From Symsagittifera roscoffensis (lineage: Eukaryota; Xenacoelomorpha; Acoela; Convolutidae), in contig NC_087068.1 in the NCBI RefSeq assembly GCF_963678635.1, forward strand, positions 41,565,649-41,629,648: a DNA stretch of 64,000 nucleotides. The letters are read 5' to 3'. A program made the position numbers and the translations under genes. This document shows, in pieces, positions 21,230 to 30,355 of the stretch (position 1 is its first letter; each line of letters opens with the position of its first letter). The notes beneath the pieces are model-generated. The model did no database searches. It was given only the letters and a program-made list of their open reading frames with translations, and was not told the DNA's origin.

Positions 21230-22834
21230 ATGAGTTTAGACAAGTCAAGGATACCAAAACGAGGTAATAGCTCTAGGAAATTCATACCTGAAAAGCAAAG
21301 AAAAACGATGACCGATCCTTTTGTGGATTGGATCAAGCGAACCCGGTCCGATAAAGAGGGGACGGTTTCAGGCAGAATGGTTGAAACGAGAAGTCAAAAG
21401 ACCTCAGAAGAGCGAAGAGAACTGTTAGAAGTGGAGGTCAATACGGACCATACCATGAACGACAACCAGGGAGTAAATGGACTGGAAGGGAGAGGCAGAA
21501 GGCTGGCGAGTGAATCTACTCCGGTAGAACAAGGCCATGATTTTGCCACTTCCACCGGGACGTTGGATCGAGAGGAGATGTCGGAACTGTCCGACATCTC
21601 AACTGAAGTAACGGCAACTAGAAGATCTCCGACAGACAACACTATGATGGCAAGCGGAACTGGAAAACAAACAACCTCATCATCGTTCTCAGAAAGAATG
21701 AAGAACACCTTCGGAAACATCTTTCCATTCAGCATGGGAGGAGGAGCAGGAAACGATGGGGAGTCCCAGGAGGAAGAGGATGAAGAGGAGCAAGGGGACT
21801 TTGGATCTCAAGTCAGTCTCAATAGTTCGATCCAAGAGAGTGAGGCACACGTCGGAAGAGAGACTGGAACCATGGATAAATTTGGTGTAGTGACAACGAT
21901 AAGCAAAGAGGCAAACACACCGGGCCAGTCGAAGGACTTCACAATTAGGACAAGTTCGGAGCCACAACCTGAAGAGAGTAGAACCAGAAGGCTTGGCAAC
22001 GCGTTAGCGGATCCTGAAATAAATAATGATAAAACGTCAAGACAGAGAGTCAAGGCCCGGATCTCTACCAGCACGAAGCTACCTGGGACCGACAGAGTTA
22101 CACCACCACTAGTGACGCCACTCATGGATAACGGGGCAGCACTAGAGGAAGCCTTAAACAACATAGTGGGCAGTTTAGGAGAACAAAATGAACAGATGTC
22201 GATAAGGATGAGTGAACTGGAAAGAGCAGTTCCCATTGAAAGAGAAAGTCTGCGGGAAGAAATAAACCGCAACAGACAAGAAGTTGGCAGAAGCGAAAAA
22301 CGCTTGAAAGAAAGAACGGACGAACATATAACGAGGAACTTGTCGCGAATGACAAGAGAGGCGGAACAGAGGGAGTTACGCTTAAGAGCCGACATGGAGA
22401 AGTTAAGAATTCAGCAAGAGCAGTCTCTTGGGTCTCTTGACACAAAGATAGACGCGATGATGGAGAGGCGAACGCAGGCTATCATGGATAGGTTGGACGG
22501 GCTACTAAGCAGCAAGAGTGGACCAAAAGAAGGAGAGCCGAACTCGGGAGGTCCCAGCAGGGAACCGAGGGTGAACTTCAATGAACATCAAAGGAGGAAG
22601 ACAAATGGATCCACTAGAGGCAGGGGCAGTTCATCAGGCTATGCCACAAGGGGTAATACAGCATGGGGCCCGAACAGTAGAGCAAGTTCAACGGGGAACA
22701 GACAAACCTCGAACGAACGACCAACGCAAAGCACACATGCGACCGGCAACATTCCTGAGAAGCGATTCTGGCAACATGGGGCATACAAGCCCGAGGAGGA
22801 GTCACATGGGCCAAGCGGGAAACGCTCATGGTGA
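21230..22834 (+). CDS. ORF1 of the giant element, gag-like N-terminal protein (534 aa)
   Basis: The frame starts at ATG 21230 after the long leader. The protein is hydrophilic and low-complexity, with an acidic run (EEEDEEEQ, about 180-187). A long coiled-coil-type helical part at about 295-420 is rich in E, R, Q and L. A Gly/Arg/Ser-rich basic tail follows (about 455-534). No zinc knuckle or capsid fold was seen; these lie in the next frame. It overlaps the pol frame by about 254 bases, with pol in the +1 frame. By position it is the first part of gag, perhaps a matrix or nucleic-acid-binding section. Confidence 0.7.
   Translation: MSLDKSRIPKRGNSSRKFIPEKQRKTMTDPFVDWIKRTRSDKEGTVSGRMVETRSQKTSEERRELLEVEVNTDHTMNDNQGVNGLEGRGRRLASESTPVEQGHDFATSTGTLDREEMSELSDISTEVTATRRSPTDNTMMASGTGKQTTSSSFSERMKNTFGNIFPFSMGGGAGNDGESQEEEDEEEQGDFGSQVSLNSSIQESEAHVGRETGTMDKFGVVTTISKEANTPGQSKDFTIRTSSEPQPEESRTRRLGNALADPEINNDKTSRQRVKARISTSTKLPGTDRVTPPLVTPLMDNGAALEEALNNIVGSLGEQNEQMSIRMSELERAVPIERESLREEINRNRQEVGRSEKRLKERTDEHITRNLSRMTREAEQRELRLRADMEKLRIQQEQSLGSLDTKIDAMMERRTQAIMDRLDGLLSSKSGPKEGEPNSGGPSREPRVNFNEHQRRKTNGSTRGRGSSSGYATRGNTAWGPNSRASSTGNRQTSNERPTQSTHATGNIPEKRFWQHGAYKPEEESHGPSGKRSW
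22581..22834 (+). promoter_or_regulatory. ORF1/pol overlap, presumed +1 frameshift region
   Basis: ORF1 and the pol frame overlap for 254 bases, and pol is shifted +1 relative to ORF1. The capsid-like part of pol begins only after the overlap, so the first pol residues here are probably not an independent start. The exact slip site could not be picked out. Confidence 0.4.
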
Positions 22835-25800
22835 TTCGGATTGCAGGGATGCACCGCACACAGAGCCTTCGACAAGGTGTGAGGACACTCAGGCGGGACA
22901 CTCAAGGGATGCTACGCCAATGGCCACAGCATTTGAACCCCTGAACAGGTCTTTGGAGACATTCCTGACGCGGTTATCTAGAACCAATGAGCGCATTGAA
23001 AAGTCCAGAAGAGTCTTTAAGAAGCCAAGATGCTACAAGGACGAATCTGATGGCTGTATTGATAGCTGGATAGAGGTAATGAAGCTGCATTTCGAGGAAG
23101 AGGACTTGTCGGAGAGACAGGAACGCAGCGCGCTCACCAGCAACTTAGAAGGGACAGCCCTGAACTGTGTCATGGCTAAGAAACAGTATCAACGTGACAC
23201 TGCTGAGAAAATCTTCGAAATCTTGTTAAACCGTTTCGGATCAGGGGTGCAGGGGCACCAGGCGATGATGCGCTTCGAGAAACGGAGGCAACGAGAAGAT
23301 GAAACAATAGACAAGTTTCTCGATGATTTGGAAATGCTGAGAAGACGCAGCCAACCGGATGAGTCAAACCGAAGGATGAACCTGGCCGTAGCCTCAAAAT
23401 TCATCGATGGTGTGAAAAATGATGAACTTCGTACGATGCTAGCAACGCATTCCACACCACTATCAACTAATGCGCCAACACCGGAGGAGTTGAGGCTCAA
23501 ATCAAAAGAGTATCTTTTGTTGAAACCTCCTTCGAGATCTGGATATTACAAGAACAATTATGGCAATTTTAACAACGGACCAGCTAACCAAGGGAACAAT
23601 TGGTACAAACCGAGGGATGATATGGACAAGAGACGTTCTTGTGCTAATTGCAGTTCAACAGACCATCATGTGTCAGCATGCCCAGCTTACAAACAAGGCA
23701 TGAAAGCAATAGGCTTTAGCCTCGAGGACGAAGATGCGTCAGAGTTGGATCATGAGGATTTCATGAGAGGAGTAATTGCGAAATTTGGCCCGAGGTGTTT
23801 CTTTTGTAACTTGGAAGGTCATTTTAAATCAGATTGTCCGCAATTCTGGGATGCAGTGGCAGACATCAAGCATCCAAGGCATGAAGAAGCTTTGTCAGGA
23901 GTGAAAGCAAGCAAGGCTCGACTTTTGAGCGAAGCAGAGGCACGCAGGAAGGACAAACCTCAAGAGCTGGCGGCAAAGAAAATGCAAGCAGTAACAGAAG
24001 AAGCACGTGAACCGGAACCAGCAACTGCGGCCGATGACTTCAAGATCGATTATAAGGCAGCCGCAAAGGATGCTCTAAATAGAGTACAGCAGGAATTGGT
24101 GACGAAAGAGATCGAACAAAAAGTGAAACTTGAACTGGAAAATGAAAAGCTTCAGGAGCAACTGAATACCTTCGAGGCAACGGAGTTCGAAGAGACGAAA
24201 ACACCAAGCAGTTTAGATATGAAACTTAAAGTGATCTCCGGTAAGAGGTTCGGCATGGCGCCGCAGGGAAAGAAGATACAGTCGATAATCTCAGTGGCTG
24301 GACACCAGGTAATAAGAAATTTGAGTGAACCATCAGAGTTCACTTTAATGCATTTGGACACATATGCAGATTATCTGAGGCAGGTGGAGCCACGCACTGA
24401 GTCGAGAGCTGTGCGAGCACTACTAACGACGGGTGGCCCTCGCATGAAGAAACTTCATGGACGCTACTTGGAGGTCTATGGGCCGTATCAAATAATGCTG
24501 AACGTGGATGGAATCAGCATCTACACCAGGACTTACATAACAACAGATGATGACCAAATGGGGCAGATCTATTTGGGTGAAGAGGAACTCAAAGTCCGCA
24601 GGATAGGCCATGACGCCATGATGGAACAAGACGCGGTACATATTGGATATGAAGCAGATGTGACAGCACACCTGCTTGACACCAACGGAACAAAAATCGG
24701 AGTCACAGGGCTTCTGGACACAGGCGCGGTGGTGAGTGTGATGCCGATAAAAACCTGGGAGAGAATGGGCTTCACGCGGGAAGATCTGATTCCTACGAAT
24801 CTCCGACTAGCCGCTGCAAATCGAGGAGCTATCTACGTAGCCGGAAGAACACCGGTGACGGTCCTTCACATGGGAGGACGGAACCTTTGGATGAGCTTCC
24901 TGGTGGTAGAGAATCTGGACGACGCCGACCAATTCATCTTGGGCAGAGATTTTGTCAGGAACTTTGACGTGATGATTGACTTGAACAACGGTCTGATACG
25001 GATTAGAAACCCGGACCGAAAGTATGTTAAGAGACCAATTAATAGGATAATAACAGACGAGAATAAGGTACCAGTTTTTTTGGATAGAAAAGTAAAATTA
25101 CAACCAGGACAAGCTGTAGTAGCGATTTTTAGAATGAGAAATTTAAATTCGTTAAGTGATAGCAAACAGGTTTGCTTAGTACCGAATCCAAATAGTCAGA
25201 GTTCGGTGATTTTAGGCCGGAGCTTCTCGGTAACGCAAAACGGACTGTGTGTCAGTGTGTTGTTGAACACACTGGACACCACGGTTTCAATCCAGCGTGG
25301 AAAGAAGCTTGGCTACGCCTTGCCGATGAGGACCGACTATGAGGAGACAGAAAACTCGAAGAAATATAGTGTGAAAGACTGTCCTTATCATGCAAATAAA
25401 GATAAAATCTTAAAGAGAATTAATGAATTAAAATCTATTCATAAATTGTTTTCAATGAAATCCGAAACGGACGACGGCTTATCAAGCTGCTCGAATTTTC
25501 CGGAACGCCCCTCGTCATATGAACTAGATTCTGACAAACCGGTTTTGCCAGAAATAGAACATTTAAAAGGAAAAATAGGTGAGGGAGATTTTGAAAAATT
25601 GCGGGACCTCCTAGATCGGAACGCCGAAGTATTTTCAAAACATAAGGCGGACATCGGTTGCTGTAATTTCGTCGAACACGAAATCGAACTAGAAGAGGGC
25701 GCCGTTCCCCATAGGGAAGGCGCAAGGCGAATGACGCCACATAAATCGGAAGCGTGCCGAGCGGAAATAGAAATGTTACTTGAATACGACATGATAGAAC

Positions 25801-28439
25801 CCTCGAAATCACCATGGGCTTGCGGAGTAGTAATGGCGAAAAAGAAAGGGGGGCAGCTTAGATTTTGTTGCGACTTTCGTTACTTGAACGCGGTAACGAT
25901 TAAAGATGCGTACCCGATACCGCGAATAGACGAGAGCCTATCTAAACTTGGTGATGCAAAGTTCTTCACCACATTGGACTTAGGTTCTGCCTTCTGGCAG
26001 GTTCCTTTGCGGAAAAAGGATAGGGAAAAAACCGGTTTCGCGTGCGAATTGGGGTTATACCAGTGGAAGAGGATGCCCTTCGGCTTGTGCAATGCAACAG
26101 CAACCTTTCAAAGGCTGATGGCTCAGGCTTTGACAGGAGTGACCAAAAAGTACGGGAATCTCTTGATGTGCTACGTGGATGACGTAGTCATAGCGACACC
26201 GACCCTGGAGGATCACATTGACCGGCTCGATGAGGTCTTCGGATGTATGAAAAGAGCAGGCTTGAAATGCAAACCATCGAAATGTGAAATCCTTAGGGAT
26301 TCGATTAAGTACCTGGGAAGAATGGTGGACAGGCATGGTGTGAGGCCAGATCCAGAAGCAGTAGAGGCTGTGCTGACATGGAAAGCTCCTAGAACGGACA
26401 CACAGCTCATGAGCTTCCTAGGGTTTGCCAATTACTACCGAGAATTCATAAAAGGATACGCGGACAAGGTGTACCCGATGCAGAAGCTGATGCGCAACAA
26501 AGGGAAAAAGTTCGAATGGAACGATGAGGCACAAGTTGCTTTCGAGAACATAAAGCGGGAACTGTGCGAAGCGCCAGTGCTGGGCATGCCTGCAGAAAAG
26601 GGCATGTATGTTCTTGACACAGACGCATCGGTGGTGGCCATCTCAGGAATATTGCATCAAGAGCAAGAATGGAACGGAAGAACAGTTCTCCGTCCCATTG
26701 CATACGGCAGCAAAGTCTTGAGTGACACAGAGATGAAATATGGCGCACCAAAAGCAGAAATGTTTGCAGTAGTCACCTTCGTAGAGAAGTACCGTGCATA
26801 CTTGGGGAGCGCTCCCTTCAAGTTACGCGTGGACAACAGAGCGTTATCCTGGTTGAAGACCTACTCGATGGATCAGAGTTATATTGGTAGATGGATAGTA
26901 AGACTGGATGGCTACCATATGATAATCGAACACAGGATGCGTGATAAACATCAGAATGCTGACAGTCTCAGCAAGAAAACTGAGTTCTATGAAAGATTGG
27001 AGCAGAAGCAGGCCAATCAGGCGGAAGTAAAGGAGGGATTCTCGTTTCTGGACAAAGAAACTTATGAAGCGCTTCCCTTAACGAGATGGTTGGATAAGTC
27101 TGGACATCCAATTCCGGGGCATCCTGAGTTACCTGTAGAGAAAGCAGCCGAGATAAAGATCCTGTCAAGGGAGGACCCGGTCCCCTTGGATTTGTTGCTG
27201 CGCTCGAACCTGGTCCAGCAAGAACTCTCTCGCATGAATATAAACAGCCTCTCATTATTGGATAAAACGGTGCAAGTCACACCACAAGTGATGCGGATAC
27301 TGGGTGGATTATTAGAAAGAGAAGTGACCAGAGATGACCCCGAGTGGACAGCAGCAGTGGCATCGCTAACAGTCAGTGAGAAAGTGAAGATCATGCCGTC
27401 CAGACAACAGCACGAAGAGAACAAGAGGGATTGTAGGACAATAGTTCAGCAACTAGTATCCTCAATACCCCAGGAGATTTTAACCAGTACTTCTTACGGA
27501 CAGAAAGGACAGGAGAGCGGCAAGCAAAAGAAAACTGTCACCTTTGTAGACCGGGAAAAAGAGGGTGAAGTGGTAGACGCGACAAAGGAGGGATCATTCA
27601 ATAAAGTGACGTTGAGAGTAGTATTTGCGTTGTCTCCGGGATATGCATATCTCCCGGATGGACTGAAATTTGTGTATGCAATGGTAGCCTTACTTTCGGA
27701 GGGAAAATATGATGTGATCATTTCAGCCCCGAATCGCATGATAGAAATGGAGAACCTGAGGCCACTTAAGGCTGAACTGCCTGCAGTATGGTCAGATATC
27801 TCAAACGCGATGAGAGGGTTCAAGGACCACGCGCTACACATGTTGGTGTTGGATGAAGTGCTGGGGTTGGAACTGTCCAACTTCAGTCGGCAACTCAAAC
27901 TGAAACCAGGAATAGATGACGACCATCGAGTGATCACGGCGATGTCCAACGACTTGTGGTTCCGAGCAATGGAAGTGGCGAGTGAAGACACGAGAAGAAA
28001 GAATTCACTGGAGACGAGAGCTCATCTGGAAGCGATGGTGCTGAGAACCAAGCCGGAAGCAAACCAGTGGCTACACCTGAATCCGAGAGTAGCGGCATTG
28101 GGTGCAGATGCTTTTCAGCAAGGCCCAGTAATGATCACTAAGATACACGCCTACTTGTTGAAGGAGGTGAACCTGGCGGAAAATGCCGGAGAAAAGACAG
28201 CTGAGTTCGTGAACAGAATGTGTCAGATTACTCTGGAAACCTTCTGGACCCAGGAAGTGAAAGGACAGGAGGGATTTGAAAGGACAGACAGCATGCTAGA
28301 AGGGTTGGGAGCCGGATGGACCGCGTCCTTCTTGGCAAAAGTCTACCCGAAAGTCTCGCACTACTTGATAAAGGAATTCCTCCAAGCGGTAGTGAAAGTA
28401 TCGATAGTGGAATTAATAGCCTTGTTCGTGACATTTTGA
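22581..28439 (+). CDS. pol: Gypsy-type capsid-nucleocapsid-protease-RT-RNase H polyprotein, 3' end fused to part of the giant ORF
   Basis: Residues 115-320 resemble a retrotransposon capsid. Two CCHC knuckles follow (354-367 and 406-419, each C-x2-C-x4-H-x4-C). The aspartic protease has LLDTGA at 711-716 and ILGRDF near 786. RT spans about 1040-1270, with LDLGSAFWQVPL (motif A) and YVDD near 1198-1201. RNase H spans about 1340-1470, with acidic residues in DTDAS, AEMFA, VDNRA and NADSLSKK. Residues 1471-1660 form the post-RNase H linker typical of this group. At about 1662 the frame enters sequence nearly identical to residues 810-1123 of the giant ORF. No integrase (HHCC or DDE) is present, so a deletion probably joined pol to the giant ORF. 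Expression likely needs a +1 frameshift from ORF1. The whole unit lies opposite to the surrounding LTRs. Confidence 0.88.
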   Translation: MNIKGGRQMDPLEAGAVHQAMPQGVIQHGARTVEQVQRGTDKPRTNDQRKAHMRPATFLRSDSGNMGHTSPRRSHMGQAGNAHGDSDCRDAPHTEPSTRCEDTQAGHSRDATPMATAFEPLNRSLETFLTRLSRTNERIEKSRRVFKKPRCYKDESDGCIDSWIEVMKLHFEEEDLSERQERSALTSNLEGTALNCVMAKKQYQRDTAEKIFEILLNRFGSGVQGHQAMMRFEKRRQREDETIDKFLDDLEMLRRRSQPDESNRRMNLAVASKFIDGVKNDELRTMLATHSTPLSTNAPTPEELRLKSKEYLLLKPPSRSGYYKNNYGNFNNGPANQGNNWYKPRDDMDKRRSCANCSSTDHHVSACPAYKQGMKAIGFSLEDEDASELDHEDFMRGVIAKFGPRCFFCNLEGHFKSDCPQFWDAVADIKHPRHEEALSGVKASKARLLSEAEARRKDKPQELAAKKMQAVTEEAREPEPATAADDFKIDYKAAAKDALNRVQQELVTKEIEQKVKLELENEKLQEQLNTFEATEFEETKTPSSLDMKLKVISGKRFGMAPQGKKIQSIISVAGHQVIRNLSEPSEFTLMHLDTYADYLRQVEPRTESRAVRALLTTGGPRMKKLHGRYLEVYGPYQIMLNVDGISIYTRTYITTDDDQMGQIYLGEEELKVRRIGHDAMMEQDAVHIGYEADVTAHLLDTNGTKIGVTGLLDTGAVVSVMPIKTWERMGFTREDLIPTNLRLAAANRGAIYVAGRTPVTVLHMGGRNLWMSFLVVENLDDADQFILGRDFVRNFDVMIDLNNGLIRIRNPDRKYVKRPINRIITDENKVPVFLDRKVKLQPGQAVVAIFRMRNLNSLSDSKQVCLVPNPNSQSSVILGRSFSVTQNGLCVSVLLNTLDTTVSIQRGKKLGYALPMRTDYEETENSKKYSVKDCPYHANKDKILKRINELKSIHKLFSMKSETDDGLSSCSNFPERPSSYELDSDKPVLPEIEHLKGKIGEGDFEKLRDLLDRNAEVFSKHKADIGCCNFVEHEIELEEGAVPHREGARRMTPHKSEACRAEIEMLLEYDMIEPSKSPWACGVVMAKKKGGQLRFCCDFRYLNAVTIKDAYPIPRIDESLSKLGDAKFFTTLDLGSAFWQVPLRKKDREKTGFACELGLYQWKRMPFGLCNATATFQRLMAQALTGVTKKYGNLLMCYVDDVVIATPTLEDHIDRLDEVFGCMKRAGLKCKPSKCEILRDSIKYLGRMVDRHGVRPDPEAVEAVLTWKAPRTDTQLMSFLGFANYYREFIKGYADKVYPMQKLMRNKGKKFEWNDEAQVAFENIKRELCEAPVLGMPAEKGMYVLDTDASVVAISGILHQEQEWNGRTVLRPIAYGSKVLSDTEMKYGAPKAEMFAVVTFVEKYRAYLGSAPFKLRVDNRALSWLKTYSMDQSYIGRWIVRLDGYHMIIEHRMRDKHQNADSLSKKTEFYERLEQKQANQAEVKEGFSFLDKETYEALPLTRWLDKSGHPIPGHPELPVEKAAEIKILSREDPVPLDLLLRSNLVQQELSRMNINSLSLLDKTVQVTPQVMRILGGLLEREVTRDDPEWTAAVASLTVSEKVKIMPSRQQHEENKRDCRTIVQQLVSSIPQEILTSTSYGQKGQESGKQKKTVTFVDREKEGEVVDATKEGSFNKVTLRVVFALSPGYAYLPDGLKFVYAMVALLSEGKYDVIISAPNRMIEMENLRPLKAELPAVWSDISNAMRGFKDHALHMLVLDEVLGLELSNFSRQLKLKPGIDDDHRVITAMSNDLWFRAMEVASEDTRRKNSLETRAHLEAMVLRTKPEANQWLHLNPRVAALGADAFQQGPVMITKIHAYLLKEVNLAENAGEKTAEFVNRMCQITLETFWTQEVKGQEGFERTDSMLEGLGAGWTASFLAKVYPKVSHYLIKEFLQAVVKVSIVELIALFVTF

Positions 28440-28505
28440 GCGGAGAATTTCGTGAAAGGACCGGTGATACTGCTTACGGATGGAATACAGAACCTGCGAC
28501 TAGAT
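27564..28505 (+). repeat. segment duplicated from the giant ORF (inverted copy of 14936-15878)
   Basis: The sequence is nearly identical to the reverse complement of 14936-15878. It starts at GGGTGAAGTGGTAGACG and ends at CTGCGACTAGATG, where it meets the partial LTR. The pol frame stops at 28437-28439 because of a TGA absent from the giant ORF at the same place. This forms a 0.94-kb inverted repeat about 12 kb apart within the young element. Confidence 0.9.
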
Positions 28506-28515
28506 GTAACATACA

Positions 28516-29202
28516 TGTAACATTCGCCCGGAAGATACATATCGACGGATAACAAAACTAAGTCTTAAGACGACTGGCTAGCGTCTAAACAGAGCTTTGC
28601 ATGTTTTTCACCGTCTCTACCAAGCCAGTACTTTTCGGTGGTCTTTCCTACATCGGGTCGACAAAAACGTTACTGCTCTCCGGCTTCGACCAGAACGCTC
28701 AAATTAACTGGATTACATGCAAAAATAGTGAGCTCATGGCTGGGTCTCTGTATCCCCAGACCACGAGGTCACTCCTAAAAACAGGGCTACTACTTATCAT
28801 ATTACTATTGTTTTTGTTCAGTAGATAAAAATCATCATCCCCATCGAAGATGGATCAACCCTTTCCCCCAACTCCTAGCTTCTCATCCTTATCAAAATGA
28901 ATCCAGTTGTTAATTAAATTCAATTCAGGACATGACAAGAAGCTAAAAGTTTATATAAAAGGCTAAAAGTTCCAGTCCCGAAACCCTTCCGGATTCTTGA
29001 ATCCAGTGAATCAAGCTCCTTAAGTTCAACTTCACACCAATCCGGAAGGCTGGTGCTCACCCTTCACCGTTGTTGGCAACGGCCTTGCAACTATTGTAGC
29101 AGCACAATAGTTGCAACTTGGAACGTTCTCTGCTATTGTAGTTCGTTGTCGTTTTTCTTTAATCTCGATTTTCGTTCTGTTCGCAATCACAGATAAAGTT
29201 GT
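28516..29202 (-). repeat. partial extra LTR inside the young element
   Basis: The sequence matches 30356-31042 almost perfectly but lacks the final 230 bp or so. It is preceded by 8 bases (AACATACA) also found next to the LTR at 30356, so it derives from a 5' LTR plus the start of the LTR-to-primer-site spacer. It is joined on the left to giant-ORF sequence and on the right to a palindromic junction. Confidence 0.88.
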
Positions 29203-29207
29203 GAGCG

Positions 29208-29258
29208 GGAACTATTTTGGTACCGAAAAATTTCAGTTTTCGGTACCAAAATAGTTCC
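29208..29258. repeat. palindromic junction
   Basis: GGAACTATTTTGGTACCGAAA (29208-29228) faces its reverse complement (29238-29258) across a 9-base loop. The left arm is the direct leader sequence of 19374 onward, and the right arm is the start of the inverted leader copy. This has the form expected of a fold-back or strand-switch event. Confidence 0.85.
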
Positions 29259-30344
29259 AACCACCTTCGAACTTAACTTAACCGGTTCTACCTATTATGG
29301 TAGTGCAGTTACGATGTAACACACTAACTTAGCGCTTTTTTTTTGTTTCAAAAAAATATCGATATCTCAAAAATCGCGACTTGTGGGGGGATCAAAATAT
29401 CGCAATTTTGATCCTAAAAACCGGTCTGTTTTCGTTGTTTTTGACTGAAAATCGATATAAGACTATTAATATAGGCTATATAAGTAATAATATTAGTAAT
29501 ACTATACCCCTCCGGGTCTGTTTAATATCCGAATTAAGGTGCTTAACTCGGATATTCGCAGTTCGGTGAAGGGTCACAACAGTGCAGCACTGTCGAGCCC
29601 CCCACAGATTACTATCTTACTTTTTGTACCAAAAGGGATACAAAACTTGTTAACGATACCCAACAGTCGATTGTTGTTGTTGTTGAGCCCCTTCTTGTTG
29701 CTCCTTGTACTGCTTGCCGGATCGGTCTTCACCCAAGACCCTTCCGAATTGAGCGCAAATCAGCTGACCCCTCCGGATTGAGCGCAATTTATCATTAACG
29801 TGCTTAAATGCTCAAATAACCCTACAGTACAAGCCTCACAAACGGGCCTCAAAATTGATCGTAACGATCCTGACTGATATAAATGCCTGTAACAACAATA
29901 TATCTATCAACAACAAACGGGGGGGTTGAATCACATCTTGTCTGGGGGGATGATTTCTACTGATTTTTTACTTTTTTACTGTTTTTGGTTTTTTCGGTTA
30001 TTTTTTACGTTTTTTGTTTTTCGTGGGTACTATACTACTTTTTGTTTGGTTTTACTTATATCTTTAAGTGTTTTTGGTCACCAACCACTCAGGGGACGAG
30101 GGGACGGCCGATCCCCCCACCCTTCCTGGTTCGTGAATTTTCGGTCTTAACTAGGTTTTCGGTCTTAACTAGGTTAAAAAACTATTCACGGCAATTCGGA
30201 AGGCCTCCGCGTTCCGAACTACCCTCCCGCCCGGCGGTTTAGGCCTATTAAGGGCGTTAATGTGAGCATCCGCTCGGCGCGGAGTGCTCGTTAACGGTTC
30301 TGCCGGTCATGATGTTAAAAAAGAATAACACCCAGGAGCGCCAT
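29229..30344 (-). repeat. inverted partial copy of the leader
   Basis: This is the reverse complement of about 18308-19405 with a few differences, including a duplicated TTTTCGGTCTTAACTAGG near 30140-30178. On the - strand it follows the 5' LTR in the natural order LTR, spacer, primer site, leader, but is cut off after about 1.1 kb. It contains the second primer-binding-site copy at 30329-30343. Confidence 0.9.
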
Positions 30345-30355
30345 AAAAACATACA

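Noticed and set aside
23176-28434. Many - strand open frames across gag-pol.
   Set aside because: They are shadows of the pol frame, which carries protease, RT and RNase H motifs.
29539-29781. An 80-codon frame with a leucine-rich membrane-like stretch, also present inverted at 18855-19097.
   Set aside because: It lies antisense in the non-coding leader of the retroelement and exists twice because the leader is duplicated.
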